From Oxyruncus cristatus (taxonomy: Eukaryota > Chordata > Aves > Passeriformes > Cotingidae), in NCBI GenBank assembly GCA_013399855.1, contig VXAY01007404.1, positions 836,958-900,957 on the forward strand: 64,000 nt of DNA, written 5' to 3'. Position numbers and translations under genes: made by a program. A model generated the notes under the pieces. That model worked only from the letters and a program-made list of their open reading frames with translations. It had not been told where the DNA came from and did no database searches. Position 1 is the stretch's first letter; each line of letters begins with the position of its first letter. Positions 24,398 through 38,400 of this stretch are shown piece after piece.

Positions 24398-26884
24398 CGT
24401 ACAATTTTTTTCCATACCATTCTTAGTCTATCAATATTTATTCCTTGGAGTACTCATTCTGAGTACTTCAGTAACAAAACTGCATCACCTACAAACCAAG
24501 CCATAGAGTAGTGGATCTGCTATCTGACTTACAGAAGCAGAAAAACTGCTTCTGTTTTTACCTGACAGATTTAATTTTTGATTAAAGAAACCAATTACTC
24601 AAACCTCATTTATACAAGGGCCTAAAACAATTAAATCATGTGAAAATAGCACTAGAGTGAAATTCTATTTACAAACTCCTTAATGTTTATTCTTACCAGC
24701 TCTATTTTGGGTCTTACTTATTCTCTGGGAAAGGGACTAAGTTCCCTTCCATACACACCAACAGTATTTTCACATGATCCATATCTATTCTTAATTCACC
24801 ATGCAACTTGCCATTATATACTAAACCAGTGTATTTACTGGTCCAGTGATTTGATTTATTTTGTTGCCAAGAATCACTGAAGCTGCAAGACAAAATTCTT
24901 TTAAATTCTTTTAAAGTCACTACACTCTATTTCAGCGGTGTAATAAAACTGTGAGGATGCTTTCTCCCTGCATTCCCCACATATGGTTTCTATGAAAGTG
25001 TTCAGACTTAAAGAATGCAGCATGGCAAATAAATAGCGAAGACCCAAGTATACTTCATAGAAGAATATCTCTGGGCTAGCAGATGTCCATGGACTTGAAA
25101 AGTTTATGTATGTGTAGCAGCTCGCAGAAACAGAACCTTCAAGAAACTTCACTCATTCTTTTTCTCAAATTTCTTCCCCACTACACATGAAACAATCCTT
25201 GCTTGCTCAATATTGATACACATAAAGAACTGTTTCTTGAGCATACATTTTTCTTGAATGGAACACATATATAGATGCACGATTATATATATTTACAGCA
25301 ATATACTTTCTCTTCTTATACCACTGTGCATACTTCTATTAACTATTTATTATTTCAGTACTATTTATTTGTTCATTTGTTTATGACCAGACAATGTATG
25401 AATGTACTTTCCCTTAGGGCAGAGAAAGAAGGGAAAGGGTGGAGATGAAACAAGAAAGGCAATAACAGAATTTATCTACCCACAATAATGCAAAACTAAA
25501 GCTTTTACTTTTTTACCTGATCTTGAAAATACAAATAAGAAATTAGAATAAAAAAATATGGTGATCTGAAAGTTGTCTCTTCCCTACAGCTTCTTCTACT
25601 TAGCCATAATAATTTAGGCCTAGGATTTCAACCATGGAAAAAAGAGAGCATATTAGAGGATCTATTTTTTCATCTCTAAATCTCTAATCTAATGAATTAT
25701 CTGTAACAGCACTGAGCAGGAAAAATAATCATACACACTTCTTGTTTGACTACCATATCAATAATACTAAATCTACAAACAAAAATGACATGTACTTATA
25801 CTGAATGCATTTATCTCAGAGTGAAAATTATACCTCCAATATTGCCTCTTCCTTGCCAAACTACTGATCTATAGTTTAGAGTGATTATCCTCTTTCTGCT
25901 TCAACTATCCAAAATAGCTTGCAGCATTGCTTGGTTGATAATGATATTTCTCATAGGAACCTGCTTCCAAAGAACATTAGTACCAAGGAATAGATACCCA
26001 GAGGGTGTAGAGGTTTTTTCTTTTTGTTCTAGGTTTAATGTTATATCAATTCCTCACATTTAATTTGCTTTTGAAAGTTTAATGCTACTAAAGATGCACT
26101 CATGATCTTACCCTGTGTGTTTGTAGTGCTGAAACCCTGACAGACTAGAAGACAATGGTAAAATATGTAACTGCAAAGCAGTTTAAGTAATTACTAATTG
26201 TGCCTGTGGAAGCCTCTAAAATACTGGACTACAGAAAAGAGTATGATCTGATGATTCTAGTGATGAAAGGCTTACAGTACATTAAAAATTTAATTATCTG
26301 GGTCCACATCCTCACTAACCTATAATATCCTGAAAACAGTTAATTAATATTTATGAAACTGGTGAAACAAAGCAAAATTCCCATGCTGGTATAAATCTTA
26401 ACCTTTAACAAAAATGATAACACAGGTGTCAGTATAAGGGTGTTTATTACTGTGTTTTGCTTCTTAAAAAATAAATTCCTACTGTCTTTCTTTATAAAGT
26501 TTTATATGTTTGGAATAAAGCAATACTTGGTGCTGACTTTCCTGAAAGGTATACAGTCAACTTGAAATTGACAATTCTTCACACGAACAAATTGGTTATA
26601 TGTTATGAAGTACTTCATACCACCCAGGTATTTCCCAAAGCATTCCCACAAATGTAATCCCACTAAGTCTTTCCACTGATATCAATGGGATTATTCCTAG
26701 ACTTCAAGTGCAAAATTAAGATTTTGATACATGCCCACATCAGACATAGCACCTTGGAAGGCATGTTGGGAAGAAAGTCACAACTTCTCAGAGCTGACCT
26801 TGGGTCAAGGAAATAAGTAAAGAACAGATAATTTGAACACAAGATTTTACTACAACATTTTAATATGAGTAAATTATTGATGCC

Positions 26885-27410
26885 TGCTTGTGCCTGGACT
26901 TAAAGAAACTCAGGAGCAGTTAACTGGGGTGAGATAAGGAAAGGATTTACTGTGCCAAGGCAAATAGTTGTTACAAGAGGCGCGTGCAGAATACAGCTGT
27001 ATCACATCTTTTATAATACTAATTGACCAATCCTAAATGTGTCCGCCTCTTAGCCTTTGCTCTGGTCCACCTCTTGACCCACCCCCAAGAATTGGGTCTG
27101 GGGGCGTTTTGGGACCACCCCTTCATCATCATCATCATCTTCAGAGCACAAAGGGTACATAGTTACCTAGTCTTTGACCCCGTTTTATTATTCGGGCCCT
27201 GATTTGGCTATTCCCAAACAGCCCAGGCCTTGCCTTGACAAGAGACTAAACATTTTCTACTGACTTCAGGGGTAGATTTGATATGGGGAGCACAGAATGG
27301 GGTAAAAGGGTTAGGAATGTACTACGGGGTAAGGGGACAAGGGCTGCTGCTTTTAAAAACTACTCCTACTACTTATAAAACTTATAAAGCTTACAAGAAT
27401 TAGAAAACTA
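26885..27410 (-). mobile_element. Probable solo LTR of an endogenous retrovirus, minus orientation
   Basis: This stretch stands out from the AT-rich intron in composition. On the minus strand it has an LTR-like order: a G/C-rich upstream part, a TATA box (ATTATAAAAG, about 27009-27020), and roughly 60-70 bases further on an AGTAAA poly(A)-like signal (about 26946-26951). It also contains a short (CAT)n at 27123-27139. No gag, pol or env coding remnant is seen beside it, which fits a solo LTR. Its orientation is the same as CDH7. Exact ends, terminal TG/CA and target duplication could not be fixed, and the family is not named. Confidence 0.5.
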
Positions 27411-30400
27411 AAAAAAAAGCTATTAGGGCTTAAGGCATCATTATTTCACATGAAAAGGGCAGCAATGAATATCTATAGTAAAGCACTACAGTTTCACTGC
27501 TAGTATGACAACGTAACATGAAATACAGCATGACCAAATTAAGTGGAGTATTAGATATCTTTCTGTGGACACTTATCTTGTGCCTTAAAATGATAAAAAA
27601 GAGCAGAAGAATCCCTTGGTTAACCTATTATCTTAAAACACAGGTTACTGTTGTTACCGTGTTTACATTTCATTCAGAATCTCTTTTTTCAGTCTGGCTT
27701 GATTAAACACCCTAACAATTCTGTAGTGCTTTCTGTTAACTACTATGACCAATTTCTAACACTGCAGTTCAGCAAAGGTAAAACGCTGAATGACAAATAA
27801 GATGCTCTTTTTTAAGTAGGCTGTAGAACAATTCCTTTTTCTTTTTTCCCCCTACTATTGTGTATTTCTCTCAAGATAGTTTGTCACATTGATTTTTACC
27901 CAAAAGTGTTTCACAAATGCATCCATCCATATAGAGTGGCTAGTTAATTCACAGCCCATTGTTCAAAATTCACTTCAAAACCAAGGGAAATTTAACCCTG
28001 TGCTACATAAAACTAAATCTCTGTTTCAGTACTTTCTAAGTTACATCCTTATCCACGTACATCACCTAACAGGTATGAAAGTTGGTACTAAACATATGCC
28101 TAAGTACCTTTCTAAAATAAAGCCTTAACCCCTGTTCAAAGAGGAAGCTTCAATGAACATGTGCATCACATAGACTAATTGTAAGAAGCAACATTGAAAG
28201 ATTAAGTGATTCCATTATATACATTCACACTGTAGCTGTTTAGTATTCAGAACAAGCTGAAGCACAGTATGCACAGTAAATATGGACACTTGAAAGTCTG
28301 CTTTAAACTGTTCAGATCATTTTAAATGATCCTTCTGAATACATACTTTAAAAGGTTTGATTTCTCCTTAACTTTTTTTAACCATTCAAACGTGCAGGTC
28401 TGCCAGGGCTTTCAGATATAACCAGGCTGATCTCAAGACAGAAATTCATATTTTGATAGGCATTTTAACTCCATAGGATTAAAGGCTGGGAAATAAATGC
28501 TTTTAATGCCCATGTTTTGTGCTGATTTTCAGAAAATATTTGTAGGGGAGGATAATGCACTTGTATTACAAACCCATAAAAAGCCCATGAACAATACTAG
28601 GTTAATTGTAAAGCCTTCCAGCTTAGAAGGATTTTAACAGCTTTATCAAAGGGGCAATGCTCTCCTAGTGCGTTTTTCTACACGTTGGTGTGTACAATGA
28701 GCGTTTAAGGAAGACAATCTCATCAAATTCCTATGCAGTCATTAGACTTTGTTTCCTTAAATCATATTTGACATTTCAAATTATGTGAGAAGACATTTTT
28801 AAGATTGAAATTCACTCATTGAAATAAAAATATAAAATCCATGGATGTGAGATTTGCCATGTACAATACTTATGCCAACCCAAGATGTTTTCACCTGTTC
28901 TTCATGTTTTCACCTTTACATATTCTTCCTGTGTTTCTTACTCACTGTCATTAAATGCTGGAGAGACAGTCAATTTACGTGCAATTGATAAAAAAATATT
29001 ATGAGAAAATAGTGAAATGTCAGGTGCTATTTTACATTTGTCATGTATACTTGCTAAATCTACATTAAAATTCAAATTGTACAGACCTATTTCTAATTCT
29101 GAAAGCTATCTGGATTCTACTGAAAATTTCAAAGTCTTCCTGCAGAAACTCATTTCTGTAGGTTCCAGTACTTCACACATTGAAAATTTTCAATTTACAT
29201 AAAGACCTCTCTGATTATCGGAAACATGTCCTTTTGACACTAAAAAAGACACTGAAAAGGGTAGATAATTCAAACTCTGAGGTGGCCCCCAAAGAAATTA
29301 GATCGCTCTTATCTAATGATCATTTTCATGATCATTTGTTCCCCTTCTGAGTGAGCTCTGTTTCAGTAAAAAAAAATGCACACAATGAGTTCCTTATGAG
29401 AACACTCCCTGCGTCTGAAGCATTGCGGTGAACATCAAGGTACGGGAGTTGTTAGTATTGTGCATTCTGTTAGTTGCAAACAAGATTAATCATCTGAATT
29501 TACTTTCATCTACTTCAAATGTTTCAACTCAAACGACTGTTACTAATTTGTCTGTCATACTTCTTGTGTATACACCATCAAACATCTCCTTAAGGGATCT
29601 TTTATTATCGTATCTGATTGTTATATTATAGTATCTGATCCATTTTATAGCTAAATCTGAAAACAATGAATTACTCTTGCAGATTAGAGTTTAAATCACT
29701 GTAATGCTTGCCCCCAGCATTCAAGTCTGATCTTTACTAAGTTTCACTTGACACAGCATGTAAACTTCTCTACCAGATTGTCTGAGCACTCTCAAAGCCT
29801 AATTGATCCAATTTGCATGTCTCATCCTGGTAGAATTGTGCATCATTTCTATCCTCTTGGACTAAGTGATCACAATCTAATCACTTTGTATACAAAGCAG
29901 ATGGAAAGTTTCCAGCTCCTTTGCTATCCCTTTGCATGCATCCATATTAAAGCAATTCTAATTCGACAAGCAATCTGATCTTTCTGTATTTTTACAGGAT
30001 TACTGTCTCATTGATTGGCCTTCTGTCACCAATTGTAACATTCAGAACTTTATACTCAAGGCATTTTCACTTTTGTCTCACACCTTCTGTGTGGTCCATT
30101 AAAATGATCACTTAATTTAACAAACTTCCCTTAGGGAAATTCTATACAGCTTGGTGTAAATCAGCACAGCTCTGTGCACTACAAGAAGGGTACAATTTCT
30201 ATTAATTGAGGACACTGTATTTTTAAGGGAAAAGAAATAATTAATTATATCCCCATTCATAAAGTTCTGAGCCTGTACATTAACAGACAGTGCCAAAGCT
30301 TTTTATGTATTTTAAAAGGAAAACCTTATTTTAAATTTTAAATAAATACTTTCTAAACAGTAACTGCTTCTGCACATGAACCACAAATCTCTTATTTATG

Positions 30401-33400
30401 TTCTTTTGCTGTGCATTTTCACTTCAAAAATGTGCCAAGCCCCATTTAAAGATGATGACAGTTAAGTAAAAAGTTTTATTGTTTACAAATAGATGAAATC
30501 TATCTTGTGAAAATAACACAAATAAATAAGAGCTTCTGCAAATAAAAGTCACAAGAAAATTAGTCAAATTAACGAAGGATCTAGAAATTTCAAATATCAC
30601 CAAAATCAAACTTTCTGAAGTGAACTGAAAGTTCTGCTTCCTAATCTCACTTGCAGTTCCCAGATGGAATTTATATCCCCCACCTGCCTCTAGTTTATAT
30701 ACATCTTCAAAGGACATTGCATTTCTTCAACTGTACTCCTTCCACACATTCCTAACTGATGAATCCATTGCCCCACAGAACCTCTGCTCTTCTGGGAATC
30801 TGTAGTTGACTAATATTGGCTTTTTTTTTTTCCTACATACATTCCTTTTATCACTTCTTCCACTTTTGTTCTCTCCATTAATCTCTATTCCTATTTGCTC
30901 AACAAAATTTATGAGAAAGCAAAAAGATTGTTTGGAGGGTTTTTTTAAATTTGTTTTCAGTGAAGAATACATGAGAAACTCTAATGCATGTTGTTCACAG
31001 AAGTGATCAGTCACTGGTGGTCACTGTTCATGACAGCAAAAGATAAGGAATACCCTTCAGTTTGCTCTGCAGCTGCTTTTAAAACCAGTGGAAGACTGAA
31101 AGATAAAACCAATGGCTATATAAGAGAATAAAGGAACCAGAACACACTATTAAATTCTGACATTTTCTTCAACGGTAAAGCATGCCAATTTAGTAATATA
31201 ACCATACTTTTACGTCCATATATACACAAAAATAGTGACGCAAATAGAAAGACAGCAAATTTGTTCAACAGCAAATCTAGTGAATTCAATGTTAACTGGC
31301 AAAGAACAAACTGAATTAACGGACTAAATAAATTTAATCATATGAAAGGCATTAGGACAGTAAACAGACTTTCTAGTAATGTGCTGCACAATTAAAGCAG
31401 TAGTATAAAACCAGCAATGCCTTTCTTCGACTTGCATTTTAAACAGACTCAATGGACAAGTCATATGTTAAGCTGTTCATACTTTAATCTTGGCTGAGTC
31501 TTGTAAAGACAAGCTCTTTCCAGCACATGCCTCTGGTTAGATAAGGAAGTAAAACTCCTGCTATCTTCAGATTCTGTTCTCATTTTAAAAATGTATGGTC
31601 CTACCGCTTACAACTGGGTTTTGCAAGTGTAAGTCAGTGGAACATAAGAAATGCATCTGTGGATGACACTCAGTTTGCTCTCTCAGCTGCCTCTCCTCAG
31701 AAGGACTAATAGCAATAATAAGTAGAAAAAAAATTATCACCAGAACAGGCAGGTGTGACTCACACACAGAACTCATCTACTAACACAGTATAATTTTATA
31801 CAGTCACTTTTCAGAGCAAATATTCTTGTAGTCTTTAAACAGTCAGAAACTTATTACACCATCATATTGTTTTTAGTGAAGACACAAAGTTTCTAAGCCA
31901 ATGTGAAGGCTCATGGCCCTGAGCAGCCTTTCCCATGAGGCAACCTGCTCCTTCTTCTGACAGTTCCACACTTCACCCTGAAGGCATTTAAATACTGAGA
32001 TAAAAATTTAACAACATTGAATGTTTGAGCACAACCTTACAGCAAAACGTCAGGGAGGGTCTATTGATTACTGAGACACACAACTTCAGGAATACGAACA
32101 GAACTACTCTTACTTTGCCTTCCAAAACATCAATCATAAAGTAATATTATCCTCTGCCAAACATTATCAAACAGTGCCTTAATGTTTAAGAAAATCTATC
32201 TTATTTTATTGCATTACTTCTGTTGGCACCAACAAAACCAAAGATGCACTTCGATTTTTAGACTGAATGTAATGTTCATCCTCAGTTGTATTTATATTTT
32301 CACCAGATGCAAGTTATTTTGTGGGGGGAAAAAATCTGGTTTCACTGCATCATTCTCAACAATGGCACTCGCATAGATTGTGTTGGAGTTCTGTTATCAG
32401 TAAAGGTTATTTACAGGTACAAGAGTGTCTGACTGCAGGAAAATTTGCAATGTTGCAGATAATTTTGTTGACTGTAATGAACCTAACCCTTCTAACCTTG
32501 ATGGTTAAGTTGCAGCATGTTTCCCCTTTATCTTGCTAATTATTTTATGAAGTAATTTTCCAAAGAATTTAATCTGATCCACTGTTAGCACATCCTCCTG
32601 CAGTCCAAAATAGTGTTCTGAATTGCTATTTCCAGCTTAAGTACAGTACAAAGCAGGCATCAAATGGTTAGAATTAGAAGGTGGGTCACTATCTAATACA
32701 CAGATGATAACATAATTTCAGAAGCAAAGGTAAGTATCTTTAGTTTTTAGTGTAGTATGCAGATACAGACCCTTATATCTCTAAAGATATCAGAATGACC
32801 TGTCATCAAAGTGGACATATTAATCTTTTCATCTTCCTTACAGCCTCATTGCTTGCTTGGCATGTGTTTTGGAAGCATGACAAAGCACCTGGGGCCCTCA
32901 GTCTGTATCATCCCACATGAAAAGCAGTCATTGACTTCATTTTCTGCTACTAGAAGTAAAATGGGAAAAAAAAAATCTGGAAAGATTATTCTGTCATCAG
33001 ACTAGCAGAATTGACCATCATCTTCTACCCATCTCTACTTACCAAAATAATAGATGAATGAAAGTTGTTGAATGTGATACTGTGACTTACATAGTATGGA
33101 GCAACATCTAATTTTGACAGGACATTGAAATTAGTCTGCAGGAAAAAATTCTGATGCGTTCAAACAGATGGCATGAAATATATTTATATGAAATGATGAA
33201 TGTCAAAATACCGGTATAGAAAGAAAGGTGTCTACTGAGGTTCTGAAAATCATGTGTCATTATTTCATCCCTTCAACTCCCAAGAAAAATTTGCTTTGTA
33301 AGGTGCAAACTGCCTTCCTTAGTGGTAGACCAGAAAAATTATCATTTTCTTATTTTGAAACATTCTGGACATGGTCCATTTGCTGCCCTGACAGCTGCAT

Positions 33401-34074
33401 ATATTTGCATCCTTCCATCCGTCTGCTGAGAGCTCAGACTTGCATGGACTCCCCCAGATCTGCATGCTGAATTTTTGCTATTCCACGCTTTATCTTGACC
33501 CAACAATTCTTGGCACCTCTATGTATGGAATACCATTCTGTCTTGTCCTATGTTCTTTGGCACTGTGCTGCTTGTGTTTAGGCTTTTTTTGAACAAACTC
33601 CAAATTCTCTAGTCCTCTCAAGTAATGCTTTATAAGAAATATTTTCATCTTTCATTTTCTATCCGTTGCTTCACTGTTCCCATAAAAGAAACATAAACCT
33701 AGTTCTACTACTTTTCCTCTTGATAATATTTGGGTTTGCTGCTGTCTTGTGTCACAGATTACCTTGCTGCACATGGTATCTTCCTCTTTCGATTACAAAT
33801 GAGCTTTATTTACCTTTTTGTCTCTAAATGCGTCTGCTAGTTAACAGACTTAGTCCCCTGCACATTTCTGAAACCTGGGTGTTACTGGATGTCTGGCTAG
33901 CTGCCCTCCTGTTCCATCTGTGCTAACATAACCAAGTCAGCTAGCATTGGTATCGACAAGGCTTGCTTTCTAGAACCCATGTGGTGGACTGATGCAACTT
34001 AAACCAATGTGTGAGCCATACAGATCCATACAGCTTCCTTAGCAAAGAGCAAAGGGGTCAAGACGTTCATATAA

Positions 34075-35400
34075 GGTAAGCCTCATCTCAATCCCTGGAA
34101 AGGTGATGGAGTGCCTCGTTCTGGACACCGTCTCTACCCACATGGATGACAAGAAGGTGTAGTCAGCATGGGTTCACTAAAGGTAAATCGCACTGGACAA
34201 ACCTGATTCCTTCTACAGTGAAACGACTACCTGGATGGATGAAAGGAGAGCAGTGGATATTGTCTACCTTGCTTCAGCAAGGTTTTTGACACTGTCTCTC
34301 ACAGCATCCTCTTAGGTAAACTCAGGAAGTGTGGACTGAATGAGTGTACAGTGAGGTGCATTGAGAACTGGCTGAATGGAAGATGCCAGAGGGTCATAAT
34401 CAATGACACAGGGTCTAGTTGGAGGCCTGATACTAGTGGTGTCCTCCAAAGTTCAATACCGGGCCCAATATCGTTTAACTTATCCATCAATGACTTGCAC
34501 GAAGGGACAGAGGCCTCCTCAGCGATTTCACTGATGACACAAAACTGAAGGAGTGGCCAATACACTGGAGTGCTGTGCAGCCCTCCAGAAGGTCCTCGAC
34601 AGGTTCGAGAGGAGGACAGATATGAACAGTCTGAAATTCAACAAAGGGAAATGCAGGGTCCTGCACCTGGGAAAGAATAACTCCATGTACCAGGACAGGC
34701 TGGGGACTGACCTGCTGGACAGCAGTTCTGTGGAGAAGGATCTGAGGGGCCTGGTGGACAATAAGCTGCCCATGAACCAAGAGTCTCCCCTTGGGGCCAA
34801 GAAGGCCAATGGGATCCTGGACTTCATTATGGAAAGCATTGTCAGCAGGCTGAGGGAAGTGATCCTGCCCCTCCACTCAACCCTCATGAGGCCACTTTTG
34901 GAGTCCTGTGTCCAATTCTGGGCTCCTCAGAAAAGAGAGACATGGAGTTCCTGGAGCAGGTCCAACAATGATGATTTAGGGACTGGGGCATCTCTCTTAT
35001 GAGGAAAAGCTGAGCAAGCTGGGCCTATTTGCCTTGAGGAGAGTTGACTGAGAGGGCACCTCATAAGTGTGTGTAAGTATCCGAAAGAAGGGTGCTAAGA
35101 GGATGGAGTCAGGCTCCTCTTTGTGGTGCCAAGCAATAGGACAAGAGGCAGCGGGCTGAAACTGGCACACAGGAAGTTCCACCTGAACAGGCGAACAACT
35201 TCTTCACTGTGAGCGTGACTGTGCACTGGAACAGACTGCCCAGAGAGGTTGTGGAGTCTCCCTCACTGGAGATATTATAGAACCATCTGTAATATGCAAT
35301 TCTGTGCAATGTGTTCTAGGACAACCCTGCTTGAGCAGGAAGGTTGAACCAGATGACCCACTGTCATCCCTTCCAACCTTACTCATTCTATGATTGGATA
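34075..35400 (+). mobile_element. CR1 LINE, long truncated copy with decayed reverse transcriptase
   Basis: Conceptual translation in shifting frames gives CR1 ORF2 segments in order: GKVMECLVLDT (about 34097), the palm approach VDIVYLASARF, CIENWLNGRCQRV (about 34357), SGVLQSSIPGPISFNLSIND with a mutated active-site approach, KFNKGKCRVLHLGKN (about 34633), and VILPLHSTLMRPLLESCVQF. It ends in a CR1 3' terminus (CTTCCAACCTTACTCATTCTATGATTG). Frameshifts and stops make it inactive. It is 5'-truncated and antisense to CDH7 in intron 2. Confidence 0.93.
34553..35002 (+). pseudogene. CR1 ORF2 fragment, C-terminal part of the reverse transcriptase domain (inactive)
   Basis: This is the longest surviving open stretch of the CR1 copy, 149 codons, matching the region after the catalytic palm (NTLECCAALQKVLDRF, then LDSSSVEKDLRGLVDNKL, then KKANGILDFIMESIVSR). 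Upstream and downstream segments are in other frames, so it is a relic and not a gene. Confidence 0.85.
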
Positions 35401-38400
35401 TATTTTACACCTTAATCTAACTTAATATTTTCACTGATTGCTTTGGAGTGTTCTTTTCAGTTTTACATCAGGCTCTAGAGAGAACCACAATAAAATGCTT
35501 CATCCTTCCCTTCTCACAACTTCCCTTCTCACTTTTACTCTCCAGGATACTTTTTGTTCTCTTTAACTTCTTCGATCTCTATTTTCCTGTACTGAAAGCA
35601 TTAAGACTAGAATTTTTACATTTTCTTTGAACCTTAAGATAAATCTGAATTGATTAAATGTCTCTGTACAAGCAGTAATTATTCCTCAATGTGAGGTCCC
35701 TTCATTGTTTGCTACAAATATGCCTATGGACACATTTATGTATATGCTTCATCACTGCTGTTGTTCTAATTCCTGCATGTTTGTTCCTTAAAACCTCCTT
35801 GGACATGGCTACATTCAGTTTTTCAGTCAGATAACTGAAACAACTTTTCAAGAAACTAAGATTTCCTTTGCTTTGGGACCGATACTCACTCAGGATTCAG
35901 CATAAAGAAAAAAACCGAAAAGCAATACGCCATTAAGATCCTCAGAGTGGTAGTGGACAAGAACTTGCAAAGAAAGAAACAAACATGAATAGTGGAATTG
36001 GAATCATACAATGACAAAGGAAGTAATAGTTGGCTTATTTCCTGTTTAGAAGAAGGTATAATAGAGTGCTTTTGTTCACGGCTTTTTATTGTCAAGAACA
36101 TACTCAAAAAAGGAAGGGAACAAATAAAATAGCAGTATAGACAAATACAAGACTGTAGTGCTGACTAAAAAGGGAAACCTTTTAAAAGTCTTGCTTGGCT
36201 AAGCAACAGTTAAATGGTAAAGGGTAAAAGATGGGTGGGGAGGATGATGGTCTACATATGCATGAAGATTATGAGCATCCAGGAGCAAGTGGAATTATTT
36301 AACAGATTTTAATATAAACACTATGCAGCATTATAGCCCTGCAAGCTAAAAAAGAAACATAAAAATATGCCAAGCACTCTTCCAAATGCCTACTCTGCCC
36401 ATATAATGTGTATAAATTGTATAAGAAAGACAAGTTAAGCATTTTGCTAGTTTATGGCATTGCATTTATACCATGATTATGGAAACTTAAGAAATGACCA
36501 TCTGCTTTTCCCAGCTGTGTCTGAAAACTTTTCATTGTTATAGGATAACAAGCTAAACTTTGCCTCATACAGCACCTGCCTACCTTGTAAGGAAAATGAA
36601 TTGCTTCATTGCCTAGTCAGCAGGGTTACAATTTGGTACCTCAGTATGAAATGCTTAAGCAGCTTATCATCCTTACACATGTATCCAAGTACCAGATTTT
36701 CCATACTTTGGAAGCATTTCAAATGGAAAATAACTTTGTGGGTTCAGTTCTTCTCACACATACTCCACGGCAACAGAATTGCATGTCTCTGTAATCCTTA
36801 AGGTAATTACTCATGATTTACAGAAACAGGAAAACTAAATGAGACAATATGTCTATGACAGCATTTTCTGGAATTCATGCAGCAAAATCTCCTTATATCA
36901 GCTGGAAAATGACATTAAATGTATTTCTTTCTACACAGAGATGGAAAAAGAATCTCCTATGATGCAGGTAGAACATTATGTCAGACCATTCTTAGTTGTT
37001 CTTAGCATACACCCTATTCACCCATGAGAAACACCACAGTGCAGGCCTTCAGTGCTTTAAGAATACTCTATGACTATTTGAAAGGAAGACACTATTTTTT
37101 CACTGTCCAAATGTGGAATATGTTGATACTTTTTGCAAATCATTCCTCAGTATTCCTCTTTTCTAACCTATAAAATAAAATACCCATTAAAATTCAATTT
37201 TAAAATGGCCAGGTAATTGTATTCCAACATTAATATTTTCAAATGGTCTCCTAGGGTCAACAAAACTGATTTCAAAATTCTGGATTAAATCTTCAGTTAC
37301 TCCATAAACAGCACAACTTAATAATCAAAACATATTAAAAAACTTTTGCCTTCTTCTTGAATGTTTAAAATTACATTCCTCTCCCAGGGGAGCACTCTGA
37401 AAAAGACAGCTTAAGACTGAGCCAGTAAGGCATACTTTGTATTTTCTGGTACATGAGTAATTCCACATGAAATGCTGTACGCAAAAGAGCTATATTTGTC
37501 TTGGTATTCCCATTTATCTGGAAAAAAAAAAGTTTATTCTTTTCTATGTTTATGACTTAAAGAGCACTTCTACTATACAATGTGACTTACACCCACACAA
37601 ATAACAATCTTACTTTTGCAACAGCACAAGACTGTAACATCAGCAAATACTTGTACATGGACAGAACTATTAATTTTTTTAGTGGAGTCAAAAACATCTG
37701 CAAGAATTAATAATAAATATATTCTACAATTTTAGGAGCATATTTATTGATTTGAGTGATCAGTTTCTTTTCATGATATATTCTTCTGTCGTCAATGGAG
37801 TTTCTTTATTGGCTAAGTTTACACTTAGCCTGGAAATGTGAAGGTGGTTCCCATTTATAGATCGAGGTAAAGTGATCTATAGTTAGGTGTTCACAACATT
37901 TATTTATATCAACAACCCCCATCTCTATTTTTAACTGGCTGATCCTCCTTCTTAGAGCCTTGAAGTTAGGAGAGGTTAAGCATTATGACATCCCCAAACT
38001 TCTGCTCCTGGTATAGGCTGGTATTCATATCATGACCATGCTCTGGACAGCTGGGACAGAACTAGAGTTCTCTCAACAGCATTAGCTCCACTTTCTTTTC
38101 TAAGAGCTACTTGTCTCTAATTTACATGATAGTAAGTGTCTCTTCCACTGCAAAAGTGACAGAGAGGATTCTCGTAGTATGAAGTAGCTCATAGTTATTC
38201 TGAAAGAACTGAGCTACCTAGTGTATTAACATCTTTCTTCTCTCAGCAGTTCCACCATTAGTACTTAGCTCAGCTATCTCTTCCAAGGAAATGCATAATG
38301 CTGATAAAAAAAGATTATACTACAGAGATTTTCCAGGACTTATCACCAGTATATTTATGTAAAAGCCATCTAACTGCATGCGAAGGAACCATTCCCTGAT

